64,000 bases of DNA from a bacterium ADurb.Bin243 (GTDB lineage Bacteria; Muiribacteriota; UBA9980): positions 1 through 64,000 of the forward strand of contig MWBZ01000008.1 in assembly GCA_002069765.1 (NCBI GenBank), read 5' to 3'. Under the pieces are notes generated by a model. That model was not told the DNA's origin. It saw nothing but the letters and a program-made list of their open reading frames with translations, and ran no database searches. Of the stretch, positions 45,370 through 54,189 are shown piece after piece (position 1 is the stretch's first letter; every line of letters begins with the position of its first letter). Made by a program: the position numbers and the translations under genes.

Positions 45370-46761
45370 ATGAGAAAAAGATCCGGTCTTATTTTATCCA
45401 TCATTTTATTATCGGTTATTTTGTTTGCGCCGCAGGGCGATATTTTCGCGAAGAGCGGGGTAAATTCAAAACTAGCTAAAAACGTTATTTTACTTATAGG
45501 CGACGGCATGGGGCCCGGCCATTTCTGGGCCGCTCAGCTATACAGCAAAAACGTCCTCAAAAAAGACCTCAATATGATCGATATGCTTAAAGACGCCAGG
45601 GTAGCTTATCTTACAAATGAAACGGCCGACTCGCTCGTTACGGAATCGGCAGCCGCGGCGGGGCAGATAGCCACAGGCAAAAAAATGACGGCAAAGTGCG
45701 TAAGCATGGAAGCCGACGGCAAAACGCCTGCTAAATCAATCACCGAAATAGCAAAAGAAAGAAATATGGCGGTAGGCCTCGCTACCACTTCGGGCATAAC
45801 CGACGCTACCCCGGCTGCATTCTCGGCGCACGAATCGAGCCGTTATGACGAAGAAAGCATCGCCGCGCAGCAGATCGTTTCAGGCGTGGACGTGCTTATG
45901 GGCGGGCGCAAGCAGTATTTTTTGCCCGAAACTAAAGGCGGCAAGCGCAAAGACGGCCGCAACCTTCTGGAAGAAGCCGCAAAAGAAGGTTACATGGTAG
46001 TCGAAACTTCGAGAGGGTTAAAAATGGCGCCGATCGGCAAAAAAATACTCGGCCTTTTTAACATGCACAATATGACATGGGATTATAACCGCTCAAAAAC
46101 CATGGAACCGTCTCTCGCCGAAATGGCCGACAAAACGCTACAGGCGCTTTCCAAAAACAAGAACGGGTTTATAGCCATGATCGAAGGCGGCCGCATAGAC
46201 CACGCCTCGCACAGCAACGACGCGGCCTGCATGTTAAACGAAATGCTGGCTTTCGACGAAGCGGTAGGTGTGGCGCTGCGTTTTGCAAAAAGCAATCCCG
46301 GAACGTTAGTCATAGTCACCGCCGATCATGAAACCGGCGGATTCGCCATGGTAGGAAAAGACAAAGAAAGCAAAGAATATATAGGCATGAATTTCGACGC
46401 GCTCGAAAAAATGAAGGTGCCTTTTGAAACTATATTCAATAAAATAAAAAAAGACCCTTCGCCGCAAAAAGTAAAAGCGATCGTTAAAGAATGCCTGGCG
46501 ATCGAACTGACCGACGAAGAAGCGGCGATAGTCGCTACCGACGCGGTAAAAAAAATGGAGCCACACAATTATATTTACGATTACTCGCACTCTCTCGCTT
46601 TAGTTCTTCGCCCTTATTTGAGAACGGCATTCGCGAGCCAGACGCATACTGCGATGCCGGTGCAGATATTCGGCATAGGCCCGGGCTCGGAAATGATAAA
46701 AGGTCTTATGCACAACACAGAAATTTTCAATATAGTTAAAACCGCTCTCGATTTAAAGTAA
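45370..46761 (+). CDS. Alkaline phosphatase
   Basis: A 463-residue exported enzyme of the PhoA family that frees phosphate from many esters. Signal peptide (1-27, near IFA-KSG). Catalytic strings: NVILLIGDGMGPGHF (metal Asp), VTESAAAAGQIATGKK with the nucleophile Ser, GITDATPAAFSAHESSR (metal Thr region), EGGRIDHASHSND (metal Asp and His), VTADHETGGF (Asp, His) and QTHTAMPVQIFG (metal His). It lacks the large insert and disulfides of E. coli PhoA and is closer to the shorter bacterial type. AGGAG fixes the ATG. A small exported protein gene follows in the same direction. With the 5'-nucleotidase at 3768 it points to phosphate scavenging. Confidence 0.95.
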   Translation: MRKRSGLILSIILLSVILFAPQGDIFAKSGVNSKLAKNVILLIGDGMGPGHFWAAQLYSKNVLKKDLNMIDMLKDARVAYLTNETADSLVTESAAAAGQIATGKKMTAKCVSMEADGKTPAKSITEIAKERNMAVGLATTSGITDATPAAFSAHESSRYDEESIAAQQIVSGVDVLMGGRKQYFLPETKGGKRKDGRNLLEEAAKEGYMVVETSRGLKMAPIGKKILGLFNMHNMTWDYNRSKTMEPSLAEMADKTLQALSKNKNGFIAMIEGGRIDHASHSNDAACMLNEMLAFDEAVGVALRFAKSNPGTLVIVTADHETGGFAMVGKDKESKEYIGMNFDALEKMKVPFETIFNKIKKDPSPQKVKAIVKECLAIELTDEEAAIVATDAVKKMEPHNYIYDYSHSLALVLRPYLRTAFASQTHTAMPVQIFGIGPGSEMIKGLMHNTEIFNIVKTALDLK

Positions 46762-46802
46762 AAAATCCCGCAATCCATAATAAAATGAAAGGATATTTTA
46801 TA

Positions 46803-47270
46803 ATGAAAAAATATTTAATACTCGTATTTTGCTTTGCTATGGCTTCAAATTTTATAATTCATGCGGCCGCTTTCGCCCAGGACAAATCCACTCAGGCGGT
46901 CGAAATCAAAGCGGGCGCGCCTGAAAGCCTCGAAGTATCGGTCAGCAACGGCACGGAGCTCAAAATCATGGACCTGCAGGCTAAAATGGAAAGCGGCGAA
47001 TGCGTGATCACCTGGAAAACCAATATAATGCCGTCCGCCAAAGCTAAATTCGTCTTCTGGAGCGGCAGCCAGCCGAACCTTCTGGATAAGTCTTTCATAG
47101 AAAAAGAGCCTTTGAAAGGGTTTTTACATAAATTCGCTATAAAAGCTTCGGAAGTGCCTGAAGATTTCGTTAAAATAAGGCTTTCGTATGTAATTTCCGA
47201 GGAAGCGGGAGCGTATTCTGACCTTTCAGCCGCCGATATAACCGGGTTGAAAAAAAATAACGGTAAATAA
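46803..47270 (+). CDS. Small exported protein, possible beta-sandwich domain
   Basis: A 155-residue protein with a signal peptide (1-25, cleavage near AAAFA-QDK). The mature part has the string MESGECVITWKTNIMPSAKAKFVFW, which recalls the fibronectin-like lead domain of purple acid phosphatases and related surface proteins (V.W.T....s.V.yg), but the catalytic part is absent. The start is the ATG at 46803; AGGA nine bases upstream supports it over an ATG 18 bases earlier. It lies 41 bases after the alkaline phosphatase gene and ends at a shared terminator, so it is probably the second gene of that unit and may assist it. Function not established. Confidence 0.65.
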   Translation: MKKYLILVFCFAMASNFIIHAAAFAQDKSTQAVEIKAGAPESLEVSVSNGTELKIMDLQAKMESGECVITWKTNIMPSAKAKFVFWSGSQPNLLDKSFIEKEPLKGFLHKFAIKASEVPEDFVKIRLSYVISEEAGAYSDLSAADITGLKKNNGK

Positions 47271-47313
47271 CAAAATCGTAATATATAAAATTAGTATATT
47301 AGAATTAAAATAT

Positions 47314-47352
47314 AAAACGGCGGTGCGCCTAATAGCGTATCCGCCGTTTTAG
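47314..47352 (+). terminator. Bidirectional terminator between convergent genes
   Basis: AAAACGGCGG (47314-47323) and CCGCCGTTTT (47341-47350) form a perfect ten-bp stem with A and T runs on its ends. Confidence 0.85.
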
Positions 47353-47375
47353 TTATATTAAGGCCTGGTTAATTT

Positions 47376-49454
47376 TTATCTGGCCGTAACTTTAAATACG
47401 TCGCCGGGCTCGCCCGCTAAGAATATAAAACCTTTTTCAGGAACGTAAACTTCGTCTTTATCGACGACGCTGTCGTAAATGGCTTTTTCTTCGTCAAGAA
47501 CTATCACTCTGCCTTTCAGGGGTTTTTCGAACTTGACTATCGCGCCTTTTTCGACTTTGAGCCATTCGTTGAAGCCTTCGGACTTGATTATAACTCTGTT
47601 AACGCCGATCGCGAGCTTTCTGGCGCTATCGGCGGGCGAGCACAGGCCGTAGTTGCTTTTAATCCACGTTTCGCCGTTCATATCTACCAGGCGCATTTCC
47701 GACTGATCGCGGAAAATCTTTCCGGTTATGCTGGCATAATCAGGCGTTTCGATCTTTTTAATGCCTGAAAAATCTGCGTAGCCGGGGAGCTCTTTGTAAA
47801 ATTCTACTTTTGCTGTATTGATACTGCCGGCCAGTATATAAGGCTTTTCATTTCTTACCAGCCATATTTTGTCGATCATATCAATTTTAAAAGACACCGG
47901 ATTTTTTAATTCATCTAATTTTTGCATTTGTATATAATCGACCCCGTATGTTTTAACTTTATGCGCCACTATATACTGGCGGCCGTCGATTTCGGTAAAA
48001 TAACATTTTTCGTCTTTTTCAAAATTATGAAAAACTCCGCCGTTGTAAGTGAAAGCGATAGCGCCTTCGGCGGGCGTTTTATCGTCTTTATCGTCTTTTT
48101 TATTTTTATCGGAATCGGCCGGCTTGCCGTCGGGGGTTTTTTCGCTTTTAACCGGCTGGAGCGGAATCATTTCCAACCCGTCGTTATTTTTATTGAAAAC
48201 CACTTTGAACGGCCCCATATCTTTAGCGTAAATTCCGGCGAACTTCAAAAGTTCTTCGGGCACTTTCTGAGCTTCTACGGGTTTTTTAGCGGCATCCTTC
48301 GGCGCGTCCATTAAATTTTTATCTTTCAATAAAGCGTCGAGTACGGGACGGGTGAGCAATTCGCCTGAAATATGGCCGTTAATCAAAACGCCTATCGATA
48401 TTCCATGGTCCGGCGCTATCTGAAGATTGGCCGAATAGCACATGGTATTGCCGCCTTTACCGAGCGCCTGGATTCCTTTAGCCTCTAATTCGTCGATGTT
48501 CGAATATTCCCAGCCGAATTCGCTCATCATAGGCCTGTGCCTGAGTTTATCGTAAAATAGATATGGCTGGTTTCTACGTATTTCGCCAAGCGAAGCCGCG
48601 GATAATATTTTGCGGCCGCTTTTCGGATTGAAGCTGTTTCCGAATTTGCAAAGATCTTCCGCGGTGGATGAAATGCCGCCGCAGGCATATATTTCAACTA
48701 ATTCCGGCGGGTATTTTTTGCCTGTTTTAACATCGTAATATTCGGCGATGTTTTCAAGGCCGCATTCGCCGACGCTCACGCCTGTGTTTTTCATGCCGAG
48801 CGGTTTAAAAACGCGTTCAGCAAGGAAATCCATGAATTTTTTGCCGCTGACTTTTTCCACTATTATCTCGGCGAGGGTGAAACCGTCGTTGCAGTACATG
48901 GACATCTCGCCGGGCGCGTGTTTTAGGCTCGCGTCTTTCAGCGTATCGAGCAATAATTTATGCATCTGGTTGTATTTTGCATAACCGAAAAAGAAAGAGG
49001 AGCCGGGAAGGCCGGATGAATGGTTGAAAATCATCCTGACGGTTATGTCTTTATATCTTTCGTCTTTCATTTGGAATTCGGGTATATATTTAACTATTTT
49101 TTCATCGAGCGATACTTTGCCTTCATCGACGAGAAGTAAAATAGCGACGGCGCCGAACATTTTACTGGTGGAGCCTATATTGAACCTGGTGTTTTTATCT
49201 ACGGGCCGGTTGGCTGCGCGGTCCGCCGCTCCGAAACATTCCGAATAAACGAGCCTGCCTTCGTCCATAACCGCCACTGAAGCGCAGCTGCCGTGGCCGT
49301 CGGTTATCGCCTTCCATATAGTTTCGCGGGCCGCGGTTATGGTGTTTTTATAATAGTCGAGGTCTTTCGCCCGCGAATTTTTCGCGTCGCAAACATTTGC
49401 CATAAACGATATCAAAAACAAAGCCGCCAGGGCCAGTGTCAATTTTTTTAACAT
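47376..49454 (-). CDS. Exported serine hydrolase, class C beta-lactamase family
   Basis: A 692-residue protein. Signal peptide (1-24, MANVCDA-KNS), a beta-lactamase/transpeptidase-like domain (about 40-380) with the SxxK nucleophile motif STSK in FNIGSTSKMFGAVA, FNHSSGLPGS, and the YxN-type motif YCNDGFTLAEIIVEK. A 300-residue C-terminal part is beta-rich, with a Lys/Asp-rich insert (KPADSDKNKKDDKDDK). Enzymes of this group cut D-amino peptides or esters rather than making drug resistance. AGGAGT fixes the ATG. A paralogue lies at 51384-53408 and a smaller relative at 54190. Place: periplasm or surface. Substrate unknown. Confidence 0.88.
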   Translation of the reverse strand: MLKKLTLALAALFLISFMANVCDAKNSRAKDLDYYKNTITAARETIWKAITDGHGSCASVAVMDEGRLVYSECFGAADRAANRPVDKNTRFNIGSTSKMFGAVAILLLVDEGKVSLDEKIVKYIPEFQMKDERYKDITVRMIFNHSSGLPGSSFFFGYAKYNQMHKLLLDTLKDASLKHAPGEMSMYCNDGFTLAEIIVEKVSGKKFMDFLAERVFKPLGMKNTGVSVGECGLENIAEYYDVKTGKKYPPELVEIYACGGISSTAEDLCKFGNSFNPKSGRKILSAASLGEIRRNQPYLFYDKLRHRPMMSEFGWEYSNIDELEAKGIQALGKGGNTMCYSANLQIAPDHGISIGVLINGHISGELLTRPVLDALLKDKNLMDAPKDAAKKPVEAQKVPEELLKFAGIYAKDMGPFKVVFNKNNDGLEMIPLQPVKSEKTPDGKPADSDKNKKDDKDDKTPAEGAIAFTYNGGVFHNFEKDEKCYFTEIDGRQYIVAHKVKTYGVDYIQMQKLDELKNPVSFKIDMIDKIWLVRNEKPYILAGSINTAKVEFYKELPGYADFSGIKKIETPDYASITGKIFRDQSEMRLVDMNGETWIKSNYGLCSPADSARKLAIGVNRVIIKSEGFNEWLKVEKGAIVKFEKPLKGRVIVLDEEKAIYDSVVDKDEVYVPEKGFIFLAGEPGDVFKVTAR

Positions 49455-49603
49455 AGATCACTCCTATCGTATAATAAAAGATAGATATTACGGCGGCCAT
49501 AGCGTCTTTTACCGCAAAAAATTATAGCTAAAAGCCCTTACCGCACAATAACATTATATATAAACGTTTCGCTTATTTCAATATAATTTTCAGTTAATTT
49601 TTT

Positions 49604-49676
49604 ATTGACAAATACTTTTTTATAAAGTAGTATTAAAACTTCGTAATATATTATTATTTTAATATACTTTAACGCT
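49604..49676 (+). promoter_or_regulatory. Promoter, copy A of a duplicated 73-base element
   Basis: TTGACA (49605-49610), 17 bases and TAGTAT (49628-49633), inside a stretch about 90% identical to 54069-54141. It stands before the AT-rich membrane protein gene at 49720. Confidence 0.8.
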
Positions 49677-49719
49677 ATCAAACAATTTTAAACAGAAGCT
49701 AACGAATGAGGTAACTATA

Positions 49720-51357
49720 ATGAAAAAATCACATATTGTTAATTGCATATTGAGTTTATTTTTGTTTTCGTTATTTCTTTATTTATTTTTAAACTCAATA
49801 GATAATTATGAAATCACTGCGTTTTTCAATGGCGACACCATGTATCTTCCATCTTTGTATAAAGATATTTTTATCGACGGATTCAGCTTTTCAGGTTGGC
49901 GGCTCCAGCCCGCTCCTGCATTTTTTCCGGATATGCCGCTTTACTTTTTTTTTATGTTCATAACCGGCGACTTAACCATATCGGCTTATCTTTTTGCTAT
50001 TATCCAGCCGGTTTTACTATTACTATCCTTTTTTATGCTGTTAAAACTTTTTTTCCCGGAAGCTATTATTCAAATTTTGAGCGCTATATGCATAATTTTT
50101 GTTATTATCTTTTTTCTTTCGATTAACTTCACCTCCATGTTTAATCTTTTCGTATATATGTTCATACCAAATTACCATTTCAGTGTATTCATAATGTCCA
50201 TTTTTTCATTGATATTGCTAATAAATTATCTTCAAACACATAAGCTTAAATTTTTAGTTTTAATATTTTTCATCACATTATTAACTGCGTCTTCGGATTT
50301 ATTATTTCTTGAAATGTACGTTATGCCGTCGATACTTACATTGTTTATTTTATATTATATGAAATTGGTCGATATCGATGACTGCTCATACTTTGTTTTG
50401 AGCGTTTTTTCAGCCGGTATATCTTCATTAATGTTTTATTATGTTCTAAAAAAAGTCGATATGCTGAGCTTGATTCAATTTCCTTATGATAATAAAATCG
50501 ATATATTCGAAAGAATTACTGTTTTTGTAAATGAAATAAAAAATAACGTTAGCTTTATGATTATGCTCGCATCATTAGCTATAATTATTATTTTTACCGT
50601 TTTATTTTTTAAAAAAACTTTCCCCGATTTAAACAAATCAGAAAATATAATTCCTTTATATGTTTATAAAATTTTTTCCAGCATAGTTGCCTTATCAGTA
50701 GTATTTTTTCCAGCTATCCTTCTCGATAGAGAAGCAATGGTTACGCTCAGATATTCATGCTTTGTACCTATTATTTTATTTTTAAATATGGCGATCTATT
50801 ATTTATTATATTTAAAAACCGGCAAATTCGAAAAATTGCAATATATGAAAACCGTAATATTATGTTTGCTGTTTATTTTTGCCTTATTTCAGCTTGCATC
50901 GCCTGTTGATCACATAGGCATTGCCGGTTACTATCCGCCAATAACTAAATTTCTCGACGATAATTGCGAAAAATTTAATTTAAAATTCGGGCTTTCGAAT
51001 TATTCAAATGCTAAATTAAATACGGTTTTTTCAAAAAAAGGAATAAGAGTTTATCAAGTCATGATTTCAGATCATACAGTCAGTCCTTACTGCCATATTA
51101 ATAACCAAAAATGGTATATAGACGAAAAAAGCAGCAAATATCCTGAAAGCTATTATAACTTTATCCTTAGCGAAGGCATGTCCAAAAATGGAATAATAAA
51201 ATTTTTAGGAACACCCACGGACATAGTAGAAGCGCCAGGAATGAAGCTTCTTGTTTTTAACAATCCGGATTTTAACAAAAAAGTTAAAAATATTTTTGCA
51301 ATCGCTTATATAGGATATCTCAACAGCATAAAAAACGCATTACCCTCGCGCAAATAA
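49720..51357 (+). CDS. AT-rich multi-membrane protein, possible GT-C glycosyltransferase
   Basis: A 545-residue integral membrane protein with about 10-12 hydrophobic segments and a soluble C-terminal domain (about 400-545). The first outside loop has NGDTMYLPSLYKDIFIDG and WRLQPAPAFFPDMPLYFFF; an acidic residue early in the first loop is typical of GT-C glycosyltransferases that use lipid-linked sugars, so that is my best guess, without a firm family. Codons are strongly AT-ending (ATT, TTA, TTT, AAA), unlike all neighbours, which suggests horizontal transfer. It lies between two serine hydrolase paralogues that point the other way, and its promoter is a copy of one at 54070. GAGG stands before the ATG. 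Confidence 0.6.
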   Translation: MKKSHIVNCILSLFLFSLFLYLFLNSIDNYEITAFFNGDTMYLPSLYKDIFIDGFSFSGWRLQPAPAFFPDMPLYFFFMFITGDLTISAYLFAIIQPVLLLLSFFMLLKLFFPEAIIQILSAICIIFVIIFFLSINFTSMFNLFVYMFIPNYHFSVFIMSIFSLILLINYLQTHKLKFLVLIFFITLLTASSDLLFLEMYVMPSILTLFILYYMKLVDIDDCSYFVLSVFSAGISSLMFYYVLKKVDMLSLIQFPYDNKIDIFERITVFVNEIKNNVSFMIMLASLAIIIIFTVLFFKKTFPDLNKSENIIPLYVYKIFSSIVALSVVFFPAILLDREAMVTLRYSCFVPIILFLNMAIYYLLYLKTGKFEKLQYMKTVILCLLFIFALFQLASPVDHIGIAGYYPPITKFLDDNCEKFNLKFGLSNYSNAKLNTVFSKKGIRVYQVMISDHTVSPYCHINNQKWYIDEKSSKYPESYYNFILSEGMSKNGIIKFLGTPTDIVEAPGMKLLVFNNPDFNKKVKNIFAIAYIGYLNSIKNALPSRK

Positions 51358-51383
51358 AACAATAGGTCGCGATATGACTTTTT

Positions 51384-51569
51384 TTATTCAGCCGAAGCCT
51401 TGAACATATCGCCTGCGCTTCCCGCAAAGAATATAAAACTGCCAGCAGGAATGTACAGTTTTTCGTCGTCGACGATGCTGTCGTAAATGACGCCGGATTC
51501 GGCGTAAACTATAATCCTGGCTCCAGCAGGCGGTTTTTCAAATCTAACTATCGCGCCTTTTTCGATTTT
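51384..51569 (-). pseudogene. C-terminal tail of the serine hydrolase cut off by TGA
   Basis: Past the TGA at 51570-51572 the same frame stays open for 61 codons to a TAA at 51384-51386. It encodes KIEKGAIVRFEKPPAG, then DSIVDDEKLYIPAGSFIF, matching the end of the paralogue at 47376 (KVEKGAIVKFEKPLKG and EVYVPEKGFIFLAG). The TGA stands exactly where the paralogue has Leu after FNEW, a one-base change from TTA. Confidence 0.8.
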
Positions 51570-53408
51570 TCACCATTCGTTAAATCCTTCGGATTTTATA
51601 ACGACGCGGTTAACGCCGTCGATCAAATTTCTGGCTTTATCGGCCGGCGAATAAAGAAACGCGCCGGTTCTTACCCATGTTTCGCCTTTTGCATCGATAA
51701 GTTCCAGCGCGGCCTGATCACGTATAGTGGTAGCGGCTATGCTCGCATATACCGGGCTTTCTATCTTTTTAATCCCCTGAAAATCGACGTATCCCGGAAG
51801 TTCGGGATATGTCCTGGAATCGGCTATATTAATATCGCAATCGGTAACGACGTGGCTGGCCATATTTTTCACCAGCCACTTTTTGCCTCCGATCTCGACG
51901 GCTAATTTTTTTGGATTCTCGAGCGCGCTTATTTTCTGGTATCTCAGCCCGTCGGTGCCGCTGCGCGGAATTTTATGCTGAGCTATAAAATTTTCACCGC
52001 CGGCCGAAACGAAGTACAGCTTCATATTTTTTTCGTTACAGACTAAGTATCCCGAATTATATACCAGCGATAAAAGCGGAGGGGCGTCTTTGCCCTTTTC
52101 GACACCGAGCGGCACCAGATCGCATTTTTTATTTTCCCTGTCAAAACGGACTTTTATCACAACGCTTCCGTTGGTGTAAAATCCTTCGTTCGCTGACAGT
52201 TCGTCAGGGATAGGCTGCGCTTCGGCGGGTTTTAAGATCGGTTCCGGCTCCGGCACGGCGATTTTTTTGCAGCGCAGGACCGAGTCTAAGATAGGGCGCG
52301 ATAAAGCCTCCAGATTCGGCACCAGGCCGGAAAGCGAATAAACGACGGTAACGCCGTACTGCGGCGCTGTTTGAATATAAGTGTTATAGCATGAACTGCC
52401 GCCGCTTTTGGCGAGCACCTGAATGCCCAGCGCTTCGTATTGCCTGTGGCTGGAATAATCCCATCCGAAAGCGCTCGCGAGCAGCGGGCCCCTTAATTTA
52501 TCGGAAGGGAACATAGTGGGCTGCGCGCCAAGCAATTCCCTGGTGGAGGATTCAGATAATATCTTAACCCTGCCGTACGGGGAAAAGCTGTTTACGAACC
52601 TGCACATATCGGACGCGGTTGAAGAAAATCCGCCCGCCCCGTACACCATAATAACCTCGCGCGGATATTTCTTTCCGTTTGAAATGCCGTAATGTTCGGC
52701 GGTGTTTTTAACATCGGCTTCGCCGAGGGAAACGCCCGTGTTTTTCATGCCGAGCGGTTTGAAAACGCGTTTAGCGAGAAAATCGACGAATTTTTCACCT
52801 GAAACTTTTTCGACAACGATCTCCGCGAGAGTAAAACCGTCGTTGCAATAAATCGGCATCGCGCCAGGAGCGTGTTTCAAATAAGCTCCGGCCAGGGTAT
52901 CGAGCAGGTATTTATGCATTTTACCGTCTGTTTCGTATCCGAAATAAAAAGTGGAGCCGGGAAGGCCCGACGAATGATTGAAAAGCATTCTGACGGTTAT
53001 ATCTTTATAACGCGGGTCTTTCATTTTGAACTCGGGAATATATTTGGCCACGCTTTCGTCGAGGGTTATCTTTTTGTCGTCGACGAGCATAAGGATAGCG
53101 ACGGCGGCGAACATTTTACTGGTCGAGCCCACGTTAAAACGGGTGTTTATATCTACGGGCCTGTTCCGAGCGCGGTCTGCGACGCCTATTCCTTCAGCGT
53201 AAATTATTTCGCCTTCATCGGCGACGGCGACCGTGGCGCCGCTGCAAAAACCGCCGGCGACGGTTTTGCACATAGTTTCACGGGCGGTCTCTATAGCGGT
53301 TTTATAAAAATCGATATCGCGGGCGCGCCTGGATTTTGCTTCGCAAAGCTCAACCGTGGAAACGCATATAAACAGGACCATAAGAAATACAGCCAGTCTT
53401 TTCAACAT
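51570..53408 (-). CDS. Exported serine hydrolase paralogue with premature stop
   Basis: A 612-residue product as far as the TGA, the second of the large serine hydrolases. The start is the ATG at 53408 (GGAG seven bases upstream; MLKRLAVFL as in the paralogue), not a GTG 30 bases earlier. Signal peptide (1-24, near CEA-KSR), STSK in FNVGSTSKMFAAVA (nucleophile), FNHSSGLPGS and YCNDGFTLAEIVVEK, so the catalytic domain is complete. The beta-rich C-terminal part is cut short: the last 61 residues known from the paralogue are encoded behind an in-frame TGA. The truncated form probably still has an active domain. It follows the DUF188 gene by 56 bases on the same strand. Confidence 0.82.
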   Translation of the reverse strand: MLKRLAVFLMVLFICVSTVELCEAKSRRARDIDFYKTAIETARETMCKTVAGGFCSGATVAVADEGEIIYAEGIGVADRARNRPVDINTRFNVGSTSKMFAAVAILMLVDDKKITLDESVAKYIPEFKMKDPRYKDITVRMLFNHSSGLPGSTFYFGYETDGKMHKYLLDTLAGAYLKHAPGAMPIYCNDGFTLAEIVVEKVSGEKFVDFLAKRVFKPLGMKNTGVSLGEADVKNTAEHYGISNGKKYPREVIMVYGAGGFSSTASDMCRFVNSFSPYGRVKILSESSTRELLGAQPTMFPSDKLRGPLLASAFGWDYSSHRQYEALGIQVLAKSGGSSCYNTYIQTAPQYGVTVVYSLSGLVPNLEALSRPILDSVLRCKKIAVPEPEPILKPAEAQPIPDELSANEGFYTNGSVVIKVRFDRENKKCDLVPLGVEKGKDAPPLLSLVYNSGYLVCNEKNMKLYFVSAGGENFIAQHKIPRSGTDGLRYQKISALENPKKLAVEIGGKKWLVKNMASHVVTDCDINIADSRTYPELPGYVDFQGIKKIESPVYASIAATTIRDQAALELIDAKGETWVRTGAFLYSPADKARNLIDGVNRVVIKSEGFNEW

Positions 53409-53464
53409 AAAACCACTCCTTAAATAAAATATGCTCACTTTTTTTGCTTAATTATAATGTTTCT

Positions 53465-53902
53465 TTATTTCGCTTTTTCTATCAATTCTATGAGCGCTTT
53501 TTCGAATTTTTCATCGTCTTCCGCGGCGCGTTTTTTCGGGCCCGGAGTCCTGCCGCCCGACCGCCTTTTCTTAGATGATTCATGCCTTAAATTCAAAAGC
53601 GAATCTATATTCGAAGAATCATATATAAATCCGTTGGGGTTTATAACGAAATTATCGGCGGACATTACCAGCGCCGCAAGGCCGTGGTCCTGCGTGACTA
53701 TTATATCGTTTCGTTTTATGCTGTTAGCTATAGCGTAATCGACCGAGTCCGAATGGCAATCGACGGTGACGACGGCTGAGTAGCCGTCATTTATGATATG
53801 GCTGGTATCGGCGAACATGATAACCGGAATCGAGCTGCGCCTGGCGGTCATAACGATTATTTCTTTTACCGGGCAAGCGTCGGCGTCGACCAATATTCTC
53901 AT
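53465..53902 (-). CDS. YaiI/YqxD family protein (DUF188)
   Basis: A 145-residue cytoplasmic protein of the DUF188 family, which has a PIN-like nuclease fold. Family strings: RILVDADACPVKEII at the start, NDIIVTQDHGLAALVMSA (acidic residues of the putative active site) and the RRSGGRTPGPKKRAAEDDEKF tail, which is characteristic. The ATG at 53902 is chosen because AAAGG lies seven bases upstream; an ATG 15 bases earlier overlaps that site. Whether it cuts RNA is unproven. It is next to the serine hydrolase on the same strand and could share its mRNA. Confidence 0.92.
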   Translation of the reverse strand: MRILVDADACPVKEIIVMTARRSSIPVIMFADTSHIINDGYSAVVTVDCHSDSVDYAIANSIKRNDIIVTQDHGLAALVMSADNFVINPNGFIYDSSNIDSLLNLRHESSKKRRSGGRTPGPKKRAAEDDEKFEKALIELIEKAK

Positions 53903-53977
53903 AATTCGGCCTTTCATATAATTAATTCAAAATTTAAGCCCTTAAACTCTTTTGCATAAGTTTTAACGGGCGCGAAA

Positions 53978-53995
53978 GGATGAAATTTTTCATCC
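53978..53995. promoter_or_regulatory. Perfect 18-base palindrome between divergent genes
   Basis: GGATGAAA, TT, TTTCATCC (53978-53995) in the gap between the DUF188 gene (-) and the hydrolase gene at 54190 (+). It could be an operator or an mRNA hairpin. Confidence 0.4.
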
Positions 53996-54068
53996 GGCAG
54001 CGACATCTTATCACACAGGCTAAATCATGTCAATATTTTTTTATTTCCATATATTTTACGTCAAATTT

Positions 54069-54141
54069 ATTGACAAATACTTTTTTATAAAGTAATATTG
54101 AAACTCATTAATACATTATTATTTTGATATACTTTAACGCG
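54069..54141 (+). promoter_or_regulatory. Promoter, copy B of a duplicated 73-base element
   Basis: TTGACA (54070-54075), 17 bases and TAATAT (54093-54098). The stretch matches 49604-49676 with about seven differences. It drives the serine hydrolase gene at 54190 with a leader of about 85 bases. Confidence 0.8.
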
Positions 54142-54189
54142 CTCGACAGCTTTTACAAAATATTCATAAATCATAAAGGAAGTGTTTTT

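Noticed and set aside
51570-51572. Selenocysteine or recoded TGA in the serine hydrolase
   Set aside because: The paralogue has Leu at this place, no SECIS-like hairpin is evident right after it, and other genes here end in TGA.
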